NCBI GenBank assembly: GCA_905181815.1
Contig: CAJIZA010000005.1
Location: forward strand, 243,407 to 307,406
DNA from: an uncultured Planktomarina sp.
GTDB lineage: Bacteria > Pseudomonadota > Alphaproteobacteria > Rhodobacterales > Rhodobacteraceae
Direction: 5' to 3'
DNA length: 64,000 nucleotides
Shown: in pieces, positions 43,056 through 52,592 of the stretch
Position numbering within the stretch: the first letter of the stretch is position 1
Layout of the letters: each line of letters opens with the position of its first letter
The notes under the pieces: model-generated
The model's database searches: none
What the model saw: the letters and a program-made list of their open reading frames with translations, nothing else
Told to the model about the DNA's origin: nothing
Translations under genes and position numbers: made by a program

Positions 43056-43697
43056 TTGTTAAGTACTCAAAAAATATTTAACGCTAACCTACAAGTTAAA
43101 TATAATAAACGCTTCAAGAAGTATGGCGCCAACCCCGAGGGTAGTTATTGGCTTAGCGCTCAACGGCAGAACTTGCGCTTCGACATTATCTTCGAACAAG
43201 TAATAAAATACAGAAATAAGGAAGGCTTTTCTGTTGGCGATATCGGCTGTGGATATGGCGCATTACTGCCATATATCGAAAATAAGTATCGTGGCGAAAG
43301 AATAGACTACTCAGGATACGATATTTCAAAAGAATTAATTGAATACTGTAAGAGAAATTATCACCAAAATTGGGTAAAATTCTTTAGAGGATCAAGACCA
43401 CTCAAAGACTTAGATTTTTGTGTTATTTCCGGTGCGTTTAACCTCAGCGCTACAAAAATATATTCTGAGTGGGAAGACCATATCTTTAGAACACTTTCTG
43501 ATTGTTGGCAAAAAACGAATGTAGCGCTTGTGTTTAATCTACAAACAAACGACACACCTCACGTTTCCAAGGGATCAATTTTTTATGGAGATAAGCAAGT
43601 TATTGCAAGCCGATGTAACTCTTTGTTTGGCAATACTAGTCACCTGCACAGTAACCAACTACCTCATGACACGACCTTTATTATCAAGAGAGAATAA
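43056..43697 (+). CDS. SAM-dependent methyltransferase (class I)
   Basis: This 213-residue protein has a Rossmann-type SAM motif VGDIGCGYGALLPYI at about residue 60, with the acidic motif II 'YSGYDISKELIEYCKRNY'. The start is TTG 43056, supported by AGGAGA six bases upstream; no ATG lies in a better place. The substrate is not predictable by eye. It lies at the right edge of the AT-rich flagellar block; modification of flagellin or of another surface molecule is possible. Confidence 0.7.
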   Translation: MLSTQKIFNANLQVKYNKRFKKYGANPEGSYWLSAQRQNLRFDIIFEQVIKYRNKEGFSVGDIGCGYGALLPYIENKYRGERIDYSGYDISKELIEYCKRNYHQNWVKFFRGSRPLKDLDFCVISGAFNLSATKIYSEWEDHIFRTLSDCWQKTNVALVFNLQTNDTPHVSKGSIFYGDKQVIASRCNSLFGNTSHLHSNQLPHDTTFIIKRE

Positions 43698-44050
43698 TCA
43701 AAAATTTAGGGATATTATTAAGATTATAGAATACAATTTACATGAGTGTTTACAGTGATAATACCATTTTAATTTAGGAAATTAGATACGCATCTCAAAA
43801 TGACAAGCAACATCTATTAACGCAGGACTGCTCAAATGATAATCGTCATCTAGATCAATCCGATCCAAGAATAGCTGCTAAATCATCCTGAGGCTCCTGC
43901 CGCGATGTCATATCGAGGCCACTCTGAATATGGTTCAGGTGAGATATGAGAAGCTGTTCGGCCATTTGCAGATTTCATATAATTTTGGTGACGTATCAGA
44001 TTTTCTGGGTGTTGTGTTGCAACCGCGGGCAACCCAGCTACCTCTGAAAG
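43698..44050. other. Gap of about 350 bases between the flagellar and kinase regions
   Basis: Base composition changes here. The only structure is a broken minus-strand frame (see 43782-43965). No promoter or repeat was recognised. Confidence 0.3.
43782..43965 (-). pseudogene. Possible remnant of a small gene
   Basis: A minus-strand frame from ATG 43965 reads MAEQLLISHLNHIQSGLDMT and stops at 43855. The neighbouring frame continues with IDLDDDYHLSSPALIDVACHF and ends at 43782. The two may be parts of one 60-residue protein with a one-base shift. I do not recognise it, and there is no ribosome site. Confidence 0.25.
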
Positions 44051-45457
44051 ATGAAAAACAGCTATAATAAAGATAATGTGCGTTCTATCTCAGTGCCTGC
44101 CAGACGTATTGAGCGATTGGGTAAGCTTGGTTCGTTGACTGCAGGTGTAGCCGGCAGCGTGGCGATAAATGGTGTTAAACAATTGGGACAAGGGAAACGC
44201 CCCTCTTTACGCAACCTCTTATTGACCCCATCAAACACCAAACGTGTGTCAGATCAATTGGCACAAATGCGCGGTGCAGTAATGAAAATTGGTCAACTGA
44301 TGTCTTTGGACGCTGGAGAGGTACTTCCACCAGAACTGTCCCAAATTCTAGTGCGCTTGCGTGATAATGCTCATCCCATGCCTCCTGCCCAATTAAAGAA
44401 GGTTTTAAACGCTGAATGGCCAGCGCAATGGTTACGGTCTTTTGATAAATTTGATGTACGGCCAATTGCTGCAGCTTCCATAGGGCAAGTGCATCGAGGC
44501 CAACTCAAGGATGGACGTGATCTCGCTATCAAAGTGCAATATCCTGGCATTGCCAAAAGTATCGATAGTGATGTTGCCAATGTTGGTGTTTTGATGCGGA
44601 TGTCTGGCCTATTGCCTAAGGGTTTCGAACTGGACCCATATCTTGAGGAAGGCCGCAAACAACTACACGATGAAACCAATTATAGCCGAGAAGCTAATCA
44701 ACTTATGCGGTTTGGTGATTTACTGGCAGATATGACGCAGTTTGTTGTTCCAAAAACTCACGGTGACTGGAGTACACCAAATATTCTGGCAATGACGTAT
44801 GTAGCAGGCGTCCCAATTGAGAGTGTTGCGGAAGAAACCCAAGAAATTCGGGATCAAATTGCCAAAGATTTAATTGACCTCACTATACACGAGTTATTCT
44901 CTTTTGGGGTGATGCAAACCGATCCAAACTTTGCCAATTATCTCTATCAGCCGGACAATCAGCGGATCGCCTTACTGGACTTCGGTGCGACCCACAAAAT
45001 TTCCCCGCCCATAGTGCAATTTTACCATCAACTCATGCTCGCTGGTTTTTCTGGCGATGATCTAGTCCTAGAAGAGACTATCAAGGGCATTGGATTCGTC
45101 GATGAAAACACTAAAGACAGTCAGCGTAAACAAATAGTTCATATGGTCAAACTTGTATTCGCAACACTACAAAAAAACCGCTATCTGGATTTTGCAGACA
45201 CAAAACTCGCAACGCATCTTCAGGATTCAGCACTTGCCCTGGCCAAGGATGGCTTTCTCCCCCCACTATTACCAATAGACGTTCTTCTATTACAGCGGAA
45301 ATTTGCTGGGATGTTTCTCCTGGCAGTTAAACTAGGTGCTCGAGTCGATGTCGTGTCATTATTAGCCGATCACTTAAAAACAACTGCACTGCATAACGAA
45401 ACAAATCAAAGCTGTCAGACAACGGAAAATTCACATCAGATTTCTGGCACAGCCTGA
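44051..45457 (+). CDS. AarF/UbiB-like (ABC1) atypical kinase
   Basis: This 468-residue protein has the ABC1/ADCK family landmarks: the KxGQ motif in KIGQLMSLDAGEVLPPELSQ, AAASIGQVHRGQLKDG, the lysine in AIKVQYPG and the late QTDPNFANYL, LLDFGATHK metal motifs. Members support ubiquinone biosynthesis or lipid homeostasis. The C-terminal about 15 residues (SCQTTENSHQISGTA) lie inside an IS-end-like repeat (45414-45662), so the original C-terminus was probably replaced. The ATG has only a weak site. It stands outside the flagellar and catabolic operons. Confidence 0.85.
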   Translation: MKNSYNKDNVRSISVPARRIERLGKLGSLTAGVAGSVAINGVKQLGQGKRPSLRNLLLTPSNTKRVSDQLAQMRGAVMKIGQLMSLDAGEVLPPELSQILVRLRDNAHPMPPAQLKKVLNAEWPAQWLRSFDKFDVRPIAAASIGQVHRGQLKDGRDLAIKVQYPGIAKSIDSDVANVGVLMRMSGLLPKGFELDPYLEEGRKQLHDETNYSREANQLMRFGDLLADMTQFVVPKTHGDWSTPNILAMTYVAGVPIESVAEETQEIRDQIAKDLIDLTIHELFSFGVMQTDPNFANYLYQPDNQRIALLDFGATHKISPPIVQFYHQLMLAGFSGDDLVLEETIKGIGFVDENTKDSQRKQIVHMVKLVFATLQKNRYLDFADTKLATHLQDSALALAKDGFLPPLLPIDVLLLQRKFAGMFLLAVKLGARVDVVSLLADHLKTTALHNETNQSCQTTENSHQISGTA

Positions 45458-45662
45458 ACCTATGCATTTAATAATTGACGCTACTCTGCGAGAGCAATGC
45501 CACGGTTTAATTTGAAATTGGTGGGTGAATATCGAACATACAACATCGCCGCCAAACGAATGGATTCAGGGCTGGTTTCGAAGTAGCTCAATTGAGAGTA
45601 TTCTGTCATTTAAGGAATGCTACAAATTAGCACTACCCGCTTCAATAAAGTTTAATCTGACA
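45414..45662 (+). repeat. IS-end-like repeat copy A (left border of the catabolic island)
   Basis: The element begins TGTCAGAC and ends TCTGACA, a perfect seven-base inverted end pair, about 249 bases in all. It shares the stretches CATCAGATTTCTGG, a CCTGAACCTATGC-like stretch and AAGTTTAATCTGAC with copies at 61.9 and 62.3 kb. It has no transposase gene. It looks like a decayed IS or MITE. Confidence 0.6.
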
Positions 45663-45716
45663 GCCCCCGCTGGTTCATTAAACACCGCCTGGAGAGTTCC
45701 CCAGCGAGGCCCGATG

Positions 45717-46195
45717 TTATTTGACCAGCGTGGCCCCTTCGGCCGAAGCGCTCAACTTGGCATAGGCGATATTAGGGTCGACCGTGCCAAAGCCTGCGAA
45801 GGTGCCAAAGCCGCAGTCACTGCCAGCTATCACTCGTTCATGACCGACAATATCGACGAATCTTTCAATCCGCTGCGCCACCAGTTCCGGATGTTCGACA
45901 AAATTCGTTGTCGTGTCGACCACGCCTGGCACCAAAACCTTTGTATCGGGAATATCGGCCTTTCGGTCGCGAAAGACGGTCCATTCATGCCCATGGCGCG
46001 GGTTTGAGGTTTCAAACAACACATAGCGTGCCTTGGCGGACATCAGCGTATCGAACATTTTCGACATGGGAATGTCACAGACATGCGGCCCTTCATAATT
46101 GCCCCAGCAAATATGAATTCTCACACGCTCCTCGGGCACATTCGACGGCGCGTGGTTGAGCGCCTCTACATGAGTAGCGGCAATTTTCACGATAG
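45717..46195 (-). pseudogene. Truncated MetE-like gene, C-terminal half only
   Basis: A C-terminal fragment of about 155 residues matches the C-terminal part of the full MetE-like protein at 47583-48707 almost line for line: RIHICWGNYEGPH, SNPRHGHEW, VVDTTTNFVEHPEL and SDCGFGTFAGFGTV. The N-terminal 220 residues are missing; upstream is the end of the RraA gene. The fragment keeps the zinc cysteines but cannot fold as a whole enzyme. It is the product of a local duplication, and it directly abuts repeat copy A. Confidence 0.75.
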
Positions 46196-46197
46196 TG

Positions 46198-46893
46198 TTA
46201 AGTGCGAGCGTTTTCAAAGGCCGTCCATGCGGTCTCGAACGCGTCGAAATCAAATCCGTCTTTGCGAGCAGGGTCGAGGACCAGCTTTTCGGTTTCCAAG
46301 AGTTTGTGGATTGCTGCTTCTAATGTGTCCAATACCTCGGATGGGATTACTACCCCACCGTGGCGGTCTGCATGGATCAGATCACCGTCAGCAACCTGCA
46401 TCCCAAAAACAGTAACTGTCGTACCTACCTCTTTTACATGTACAAAACCATGACTAGGTCCTATTGATCCAGCCACCACAGGAAAGCCGTCCGGGAGATC
46501 GCCAAGATCGCGCATAACGCCATTGGTCAGGACACCCGACATGCCAAATCCTTTGTGAACGGTTGTGTTGATCTCTCCCCAATATGCACCAATGCAATGG
46601 GGGAAATCCAAATCCTCAACCACCACGACGGCGGGGCGCGTTCCCTTGGCCATATGGGAGTAATACGCCATCCGACGGGCTTTGATTATCTCAGGCGCTT
46701 CAGTTGGCGGTGCCACTGCTGCAATTCGGGCGGTACGTGCATAGCCAACCATTGCTGGGGCGTCAGGTTGAGACGCAAGCATCGTGCCGCGGGTAAATGC
46801 GTTAAAGCCACGTTCACCTTGCGCGACCTCGATCGCATTACAAACAGTCGGTGTGTCTACTTGTTGGAGTATTTTCAGAAGCGCATCGTTCAT
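46198..46893 (-). CDS. RraA-like aldolase (HMG aldolase family)
   Basis: This 231-residue protein has family motifs: DTPTVCNAIEV near the start, the GVLTNGVMRDL segment, then IHADRHGGVVIP. RraA-fold proteins include 4-hydroxy-4-methyl-2-oxoglutarate aldolase, which splits 2-keto-4-hydroxy acids into pyruvate and another keto product. A lyase step at the end of a catabolic pathway fits. It starts one base from the upstream alpha/beta hydrolase stop. Confidence 0.8.
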   Translation of the reverse strand: MNDALLKILQQVDTPTVCNAIEVAQGERGFNAFTRGTMLASQPDAPAMVGYARTARIAAVAPPTEAPEIIKARRMAYYSHMAKGTRPAVVVVEDLDFPHCIGAYWGEINTTVHKGFGMSGVLTNGVMRDLGDLPDGFPVVAGSIGPSHGFVHVKEVGTTVTVFGMQVADGDLIHADRHGGVVIPSEVLDTLEAAIHKLLETEKLVLDPARKDGFDFDAFETAWTAFENART

Positions 46894-47586
46894 TTAAACC
46901 TCCAGCCAGCGGGCCAGTGCCGCATTAGTCAAATTAGGTTTTTCTAAAGTGGGCAAATGCCCTGCACCTTCGATAATCTCGAGATGAGCGTTGGGGATCA
47001 GCGCCGCCATCAACTCATGGCGGGACACAGGGCAAAGTGCATCGTCGCGCCCACACAAGATCAATGACGGAACATCTAAAACACGCAAAATATCAGTCTG
47101 ATCAGGCCGATCCATCAAGGCGCGTGACTGATCAAGAAAGACATGTGGCCCAAGGCTCAGTGCCATCTCCATACAAAGATCAAGAATGCTTTGACGTTGT
47201 GGCGTCTCGCTCAGGTAATGTGGCTTCATTTCATCGCGCATCACAGTTCCTAGGGCACCGGCACGCACTTTCACCATCTGTGGCAGACGAAGGGCTTTGA
47301 TCTGGTCGTCCTCAGCCAGTGGGTTGGTATCCATCAGGGCAATCCGATCAACGCGTTTTGGCTCTTGGCGTAAGACTTCCATCGCGACGATGCCACCCAT
47401 CGATAAACCTGCGAGGGCAAAACGCTTGGGGGCATTAGCCAACACATCAGCGGCCAGATCTTTGACGGATGCGCGGCCAACTATTGGCATACATACTAAC
47501 GTACGCCAACCAGAGAACGCCGCAATCTGCGGGCCAAACAGCCGCGCATCGCACATCATTCCAGGGATCAGGACAAGCGGTGTCAT
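46894..47586 (-). CDS. Alpha/beta hydrolase
   Basis: This 230-residue hydrolase has the nucleophile elbow GLSMGG (Ser62), an acid in CGRDDALCP and the catalytic histidine in GAGHLPTLEKP. The size and motifs match hydrolases that open lactones or esters. It overlaps the MetE-like gene by four bases and sits next to the RraA gene, so it is part of the same transcript. Substrate unknown. Confidence 0.85.
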   Translation of the reverse strand: MTPLVLIPGMMCDARLFGPQIAAFSGWRTLVCMPIVGRASVKDLAADVLANAPKRFALAGLSMGGIVAMEVLRQEPKRVDRIALMDTNPLAEDDQIKALRLPQMVKVRAGALGTVMRDEMKPHYLSETPQRQSILDLCMEMALSLGPHVFLDQSRALMDRPDQTDILRVLDVPSLILCGRDDALCPVSRHELMAALIPNAHLEIIEGAGHLPTLEKPNLTNAALARWLEV

Positions 47587-48707
47587 TTGACCAGTGCTGC
47601 GCCTTCCGACAAGCTTCGCAATTTGGCATATGCAATATCAGGGTCAACCGCGCCAAAGCCAGCAAAAGTACCAAAGCCGCAATCAGACCCAGCTATCACG
47701 CGATCTGTACCGACAATATCCACAAAGCGCTGAGTGCGCTCGGCGACCAATTCAGGATGTTCTATAAAGTTGGTGGTTGTATCTACCACACCGGGTACAA
47801 GGATTTTGTTATCTGGAATATCGGCCTTACGATCGCGGAACACGGCCCATTCGTGACCGTGGCGGGGATTTGATGTCTCAAACAGAACCGAAGCGGCTTT
47901 GGTCGACATCAGCGTATCGAACATCTTGGCCATCGGGATGTCGCAACAATGCGGTCCCTCATAATTACCCCAACAGATATGAACGCGAACCTTTTCTGCG
48001 GGCACCTCGGATAGCGCATGGTTTAACGCTTCGACATGCATGTTTGCTACCTTGATAAATTCGTCATCCGACAAATCTTCAAAAAGCATGTGGCGGGACA
48101 AGGCAAGATCGGGACAGTCCAGTTGCAGATCTAGACCAGAGGCAACGATAGTTTCATATTCCATCTTCATTGCGTCAGCCAGTGCGGCCAAATACGCCTC
48201 ACGGTTTTTGTAGTAATTATTTTGCAAAAACAGCGAAATCACACCAGGGCTGGCGGCATTCATAAAGCCGCGCTCAACCCCGTGTTCGGCCATGGCTGCT
48301 TTCAGATTTGCGATGTCCTTTTCCAACTCACCTTGGCCTTTGGACTTTACCTCAGCCACGCACATTGGCCGCGCATATTGGGGAGAGCCGCCTTCGTTTG
48401 CTAAACGTTCCAAGAAGCCTGGGAACAGTTTCAAATCACCTGGAGCATTGCGAGGGCTATCGCCTGCGAAACCTGTGTAGCGGTCTTTGACGTAAGTCGC
48501 ATAGCTGATCTTGGATGTCTCGCCATCAGACACGATGTCCACGCCCGCCTCGACCTGTTTATGCACCGTTTCGGACACGGCTGCGGTCATGCAGGCGTCA
48601 AAATCAGCCTGCTCGAACGGGGTTTCATTTTCACGTGCGAAGATAAACTCCACAACCTCTTGGGTGCGCGGCAAAGAGCCCACGTGGGTTGTCTTGATCT
48701 TGGTCAT
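47583..48707 (-). CDS. MetE-like, cobalamin-independent methyltransferase-family protein
   Basis: This 374-residue single-domain protein is half the length of MetE. It starts TTHVGSLPR and retains the zinc site: His243 and Cys245 in HICWG, Glu277 in FETSNPRHGHEW and Cys343 in GSDCGFG. Members with this length include epoxyalkane:CoM transferases and other thiol-alkylating or dealkylating enzymes, so methionine synthesis is not the obvious role. In this cluster it may demethylate the imported compound or transfer a side group. It is followed by the alpha/beta hydrolase with an overlap. Confidence 0.8.
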   Translation of the reverse strand: MTKIKTTHVGSLPRTQEVVEFIFARENETPFEQADFDACMTAAVSETVHKQVEAGVDIVSDGETSKISYATYVKDRYTGFAGDSPRNAPGDLKLFPGFLERLANEGGSPQYARPMCVAEVKSKGQGELEKDIANLKAAMAEHGVERGFMNAASPGVISLFLQNNYYKNREAYLAALADAMKMEYETIVASGLDLQLDCPDLALSRHMLFEDLSDDEFIKVANMHVEALNHALSEVPAEKVRVHICWGNYEGPHCCDIPMAKMFDTLMSTKAASVLFETSNPRHGHEWAVFRDRKADIPDNKILVPGVVDTTTNFIEHPELVAERTQRFVDIVGTDRVIAGSDCGFGTFAGFGAVDPDIAYAKLRSLSEGAALVK

Positions 48708-48730
48708 TACTCATGCTCCTGGATATAGTC

Positions 48731-49687
48731 TTACAGACCGGTCAGACCGGCAGCATCGTCAGTACTACGGATACGATACAAACTGGCCTCGCCTGTCATC
48801 GACGGTTCGATTGAATGCGGTTCACCTACTTTGATCAAGCATGTATCGCCTGGGTTCAGTATTTCCTCATCACCATCGAAGCGCAAACGCCAATGGCCGC
48901 GCATAGGCATCAAGACGGTGTTTTGATCAACGGTCTCCATGTCGCAGGAAATAGAATTTTGAGATAGAAAATCGACCTCGAAACCGGGACGATCCTTTAG
49001 CAGCGCATGTGCACCTATCACCTTGGCAGGCTGTTTGTCGGAAAGAGACATCATGTCCCAATAGCGCGCCACATGGTTAGGCAACACGTCAGCCGTTGTA
49101 GGCTCAGCGCGTTGGGCCAATTCCTCATCGGTCATCACCTGCTTTGGGCTGACATTACGGGGCAAGGTATCACCCGTCTTGCTATCATAGAGCACACCGT
49201 TTTCACCCAAGATCAAACCATGATCCGCAGCATCTTCGATTACTTGAGGGGCCCAGTGAACACCGCCACCAGCATCGTTGCCACCAAGGACTGCCATTAT
49301 CATACCGTAGTCAGTTCCAATATTTTCAAAACCACGGAAAATACCGGTAGGAATATTGAAAATGTCACCTTCTTCGAGCGTCACTTCACCCGCATTACCC
49401 CAACGCCCCCAGAAGAAACGCCATTTACCTTTAAGAACAAAAAATACCTCGGCCGTGTTATGATCATGCAGCGAATTGCGAACTCGTGGCGGCTGTCCAG
49501 CCGCACCAATGTTAAACCCGATCTGATCCGCAATATGTACATGTTGATCCGGACTTTCAGATACACCACCACCAATGATGGTAAAGTTTTCTTTTTGATC
49601 GGATCCCGGCGTGTGAGCGTCGATAAAAGCGGTCTTGCAGGGTCTCAGCTCGCCATAGCGAACAATGCGGTCTTGGATGTTTATCAT
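48731..49687 (-). CDS. Bicupin protein
   Basis: This 318-residue protein has two cupin domains. The first (about residues 55-150) has HDHNTAEVFFVLKGKWRFFW and GDIFNIPTG; the second (about 235-310) has LMPMRGHWRLRFDGDEEILN and PGDTCLIKVGEPHS. The histidines of domain 1 could hold a metal. Bicupins include gentisate and homogentisate-type dioxygenases, isomerases and transcription cofactors. GGAG precedes the ATG. It heads the smaller transcript that ends with the truncated MetE-like gene. Confidence 0.75.
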   Translation of the reverse strand: MINIQDRIVRYGELRPCKTAFIDAHTPGSDQKENFTIIGGGVSESPDQHVHIADQIGFNIGAAGQPPRVRNSLHDHNTAEVFFVLKGKWRFFWGRWGNAGEVTLEEGDIFNIPTGIFRGFENIGTDYGMIMAVLGGNDAGGGVHWAPQVIEDAADHGLILGENGVLYDSKTGDTLPRNVSPKQVMTDEELAQRAEPTTADVLPNHVARYWDMMSLSDKQPAKVIGAHALLKDRPGFEVDFLSQNSISCDMETVDQNTVLMPMRGHWRLRFDGDEEILNPGDTCLIKVGEPHSIEPSMTGEASLYRIRSTDDAAGLTGL

Positions 49688-49843
49688 CTTACTTCTCCAT
49701 TAATTTTAGTTGGGTACTAATCAAACCCAATCACTCGGAGGCCAATTAGTTAGACGCTTCGCCCGCATGGATACACGGTAAGTGCTACACCTATGCGTCA
49801 TATGGGGAAACCTAAGTAGGAGCGTGTAGGCTATCACTTTGTT

Positions 49844-50812
49844 TTATCCTGTCTGCATCAAGATTTGCTTCCAAATCGCAACATGGTCAAACAACGTCCA
49901 TTCGCGACGCAAACCCTTTAAGCCAAATTCCGCATGGGTAAATCCCATTACATACACGTCAGCACCAGTGGGTTGGCCAAACATGCCCCAGCCGTCATGT
50001 TTGCCGTGCAGGCTCCAGCGAATAGCAGCGCGTGGGGATACCATCGGGTCTTCGCGTCCAATTTGATGTTCGATCTTGAACTCAGCGTTTGGGAACGATG
50101 CCCGCAGCCCCATCCACAGCTTTTCGGTATCTGCCCAAGAATGCACGGTGGTTGAGGCAGGATGCTCAGTCTGCACAGCACGGTCATATTCTGCTCGTAT
50201 AACAGCAAAATCCTTATCCATTATTCGAGTCAGGATGTTAGACATTTGCACACCCCATTCGTTGTTATTTCCGCGCCCTTTGTAAGGGCCATCAACATCA
50301 ATCGCAGGACAAAATGGTTTGACACAATGCTCCGGACCACCTTCACGGGCAATCAACTGACGAGCAAACTTTTTGGGTTTCATACCCAGTTGTTTAACCA
50401 ACCCTCCAACATCACGGATTAGCCATTCGTCGTTGATCTGGTCGTTGATGGCAGCACAATCAGCAATCGCACGAATTACGAACCTTTTGCCTGTGGCTGG
50501 GCCAAAAAATCCTCCGCCAGTGTGCGTGCCCATAGTAAGTATCCGATGAGACGACAAAAACCCCTCATCTTCGTTACCCGACCAGATCACATCTTCACCC
50601 ATCAGCTCACGATCCGGAAATTCTGCCAGCGTCGCCATCGTACCATTTATTGTATTTTGATTCCCGATCGATACACCTTCAGGAAAACGCATGGGAATGT
50701 CTTTCGAATACCGATGGTTTAGCGTAGCTATACCACGATCTTCCCAAATTTCCTGCGTGATACCGAGAATATAGTCAGGAAAATCTTTCCACCTGTTTGA
50801 GAAGCCCTTCAT
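49844..50812 (-). CDS. SnoaL/NTF2-like protein, two-domain type
   Basis: This 322-residue protein shows two NTF2/SnoaL-like halves, each with an aspartate-rich helix and a five-strand cone (FKIEHQIGREDPMVSPRAAI, then WSLHGKHDGWGMFGQPTGAD). SnoaL-type proteins include polyketide cyclases, dehydratases and isomerases. Starting at ATG 50812 gives a four-base overlap with the LacI gene and a ribosome site AAGGA; the ATG at 50821 is a less likely start. It is the last gene of the long transcript. Confidence 0.65.
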   Translation of the reverse strand: MKGFSNRWKDFPDYILGITQEIWEDRGIATLNHRYSKDIPMRFPEGVSIGNQNTINGTMATLAEFPDRELMGEDVIWSGNEDEGFLSSHRILTMGTHTGGGFFGPATGKRFVIRAIADCAAINDQINDEWLIRDVGGLVKQLGMKPKKFARQLIAREGGPEHCVKPFCPAIDVDGPYKGRGNNNEWGVQMSNILTRIMDKDFAVIRAEYDRAVQTEHPASTTVHSWADTEKLWMGLRASFPNAEFKIEHQIGREDPMVSPRAAIRWSLHGKHDGWGMFGQPTGADVYVMGFTHAEFGLKGLRREWTLFDHVAIWKQILMQTG

Positions 50813-51828
50813 GTAGTCCATCCTTCTGGAATTTTTGCGGAACCGCGCAAAATGAGCGGGCCATCAATTGCTATTCGGCGAGTTTCACCTGTGTTGTTCT
50901 CAATCTGATCAAGCAAGATTTCAACCGTATTGGCGACCATGCGATTGGCGGGCTGACGTACTGTGGTCAGGTCATAGGCGGGCCATCTAGCTGCTGGCAC
51001 ATCATCATACCCAACCACAGAAACATCGTCAGGAACCCTGAGCCCAAGCTCAAAGCGCAAGGTATCTAGAACGGCAACGGCCATATGGTCATTCGCAACA
51101 AAAACGGCTTCTGGCACATCATGCGCAAACATTTTTCGCGTGGCGTCGGCAGCTTTCTCCATTGTGAAATCGCCTTCTGTACGGCAATGGAGTTCGACAC
51201 CCGCCTCATCCAACGCTGATATGAAACCCGCTTCGCGGTCGCGTTGCGTTGATGCACCAGGCCAGCCAGCAATATGCCCAATTTTGCGATGCCCCGCAGC
51301 CAACAAGAATTCAGCAACCTTACGCCCTCCAGCATAGTTGTCGGACGTCACTGCAGACATATTGGGGTCATCTTGACTGCGGTTAAATAAAACCATCGGC
51401 ACGCCAGCCACACGGCATCGTTCAGACAGATCAGATGACATGGCAACAGAAGCTGCAATAATGCCATCAACTTGGTAATCAAGAATTTCCTCAACAACCG
51501 TGTCGATGGACCCAGCAGTCTGTTTGGCCATAAAAATCAGTACGTGATAGCCACGTTTTTGTAATTCATTCGACATTTTTTCGAGAGCTTCTGGGTAGAA
51601 CTGGTTTTCGAGATACGCCACCACCAACCCAATTATTCGACTTTTCCCTGATACCATCGCCCGCGCAAGAACATTGGGACGATAACCAAGATCTGCTGCT
51701 GCTTTACGTACTTTTTCAATGGTTTTTTTTGAGGCAGACGCTCCAGGTGTAAAGGTTCGCGACACAGCGGATTGGCTAACGCCAGCGCGTTCGGCAACCT
51801 CTTGTGATGTGACGCGGTTCTTGCTCAT
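50809..51828 (-). CDS. LacI-family transcriptional regulator
   Basis: This 339-residue repressor starts MSKNRVTSQEVAERAGVSQ, a LacI HTH, with the hinge helix near LARAMVSGKS. The sugar-binding-type effector domain follows (DGIIAASVAMSSDL, VANDHMAVAVLDTL, VSVVGYDDVP). ATG 51828 overlaps the SDR stop in ATGA. It probably binds the two TTGCA-type operators at 59873-59943, inside the divergent promoter of the same cluster. The effector is likely the pathway substrate or an intermediate. Confidence 0.93.
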   Translation of the reverse strand: MSKNRVTSQEVAERAGVSQSAVSRTFTPGASASKKTIEKVRKAAADLGYRPNVLARAMVSGKSRIIGLVVAYLENQFYPEALEKMSNELQKRGYHVLIFMAKQTAGSIDTVVEEILDYQVDGIIAASVAMSSDLSERCRVAGVPMVLFNRSQDDPNMSAVTSDNYAGGRKVAEFLLAAGHRKIGHIAGWPGASTQRDREAGFISALDEAGVELHCRTEGDFTMEKAADATRKMFAHDVPEAVFVANDHMAVAVLDTLRFELGLRVPDDVSVVGYDDVPAARWPAYDLTTVRQPANRMVANTVEILLDQIENNTGETRRIAIDGPLILRGSAKIPEGWTT

Positions 51829-52592
51829 TCGGCAGTCCAACCTCCGTCAACCAATAGGGATGTACCGGTTATCATTGCGGATGCTTGGGATGACAGAAAA
51901 ACTACGGCACCCATTATATCTTCAACCTCGCCAGCACGGCCAAGTTTGATTTTGTCTTGGATCCAAGCACGTTTCTCGGGGTCTTCGAAGGTTGGTCGCG
52001 TCATATCGGTCAGAATGAAGGTTGGGCAGATCGTGTTGATCCGGATACCCGCCTTCCCCCATTCAATTGCCATAGATTTGGTAAAGCCTTCTACCGCGTG
52101 TTTAGTTGCACAATAAACGGCGCGATCTATTCCGCCTACATGGGCCATTTGCGATGAAATGTTGATCAGGCTTCCTAGTTTGCCTGCTGCCACCAATCCT
52201 TTAGCGACGGCTTGGGTCAGAAAATAGGCCCCTTTAATATTAAGTGCAGCCACAGCGTCATAGTCAACTTCTGTTGTATCTGCTGCAGGACTGTGACGGG
52301 CTAAGCCCGCCGAATTCACAAGAATGTCAAAAGGGCCATGTGAAGCCACGGAGGCCTGCGTGCTTGCGATATCGGAAACGTCCAGAGGTAAGGCATCGGC
52401 AGACATTCCCGCCGCGTTCATTTCATCGACGAGCGCTTTTAGTATACCAATTCGTCGTGCGGCTAGCGTGACTTTTGCACCTGCTTCACCCAGCGCAACG
52501 GCACAGGCCAATCCAATGCCCGAACTTGCACCCGCGACTAAAGCGCGTTTTCCATCCAAACGGAACGAGGGTGTTTTAGGTAAAGTCATCAT
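51825..52592 (-). CDS. Short-chain dehydrogenase/reductase
   Basis: This 255-residue oxidoreductase has the NAD(P) motif GASSGIG (residues 21-27), the NSAG motif, and the catalytic S-Y-K (ISSQMAHVGG, then VYCATKHAVEG). The LLVDGGW ending is also typical. The basic residue after the Rossmann motif (AARR) favours NADPH or NADP. It lies between a SnoaL gene and the regulator, overlapping both. An alcohol or keto-acid step is likely. Confidence 0.92.
   Translation of the reverse strand: MMTLPKTPSFRLDGKRALVAGASSGIGLACAVALGEAGAKVTLAARRIGILKALVDEMNAAGMSADALPLDVSDIASTQASVASHGPFDILVNSAGLARHSPAADTTEVDYDAVAALNIKGAYFLTQAVAKGLVAAGKLGSLINISSQMAHVGGIDRAVYCATKHAVEGFTKSMAIEWGKAGIRINTICPTFILTDMTRPTFEDPEKRAWIQDKIKLGRAGEVEDIMGAVVFLSSQASAMITGTSLLVDGGWTAE

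Noticed and set aside
47583-48707. True methionine synthase MetE
   Set aside because: Half the length of MetE and in a catabolic cluster; only the family fold and zinc site are shared.
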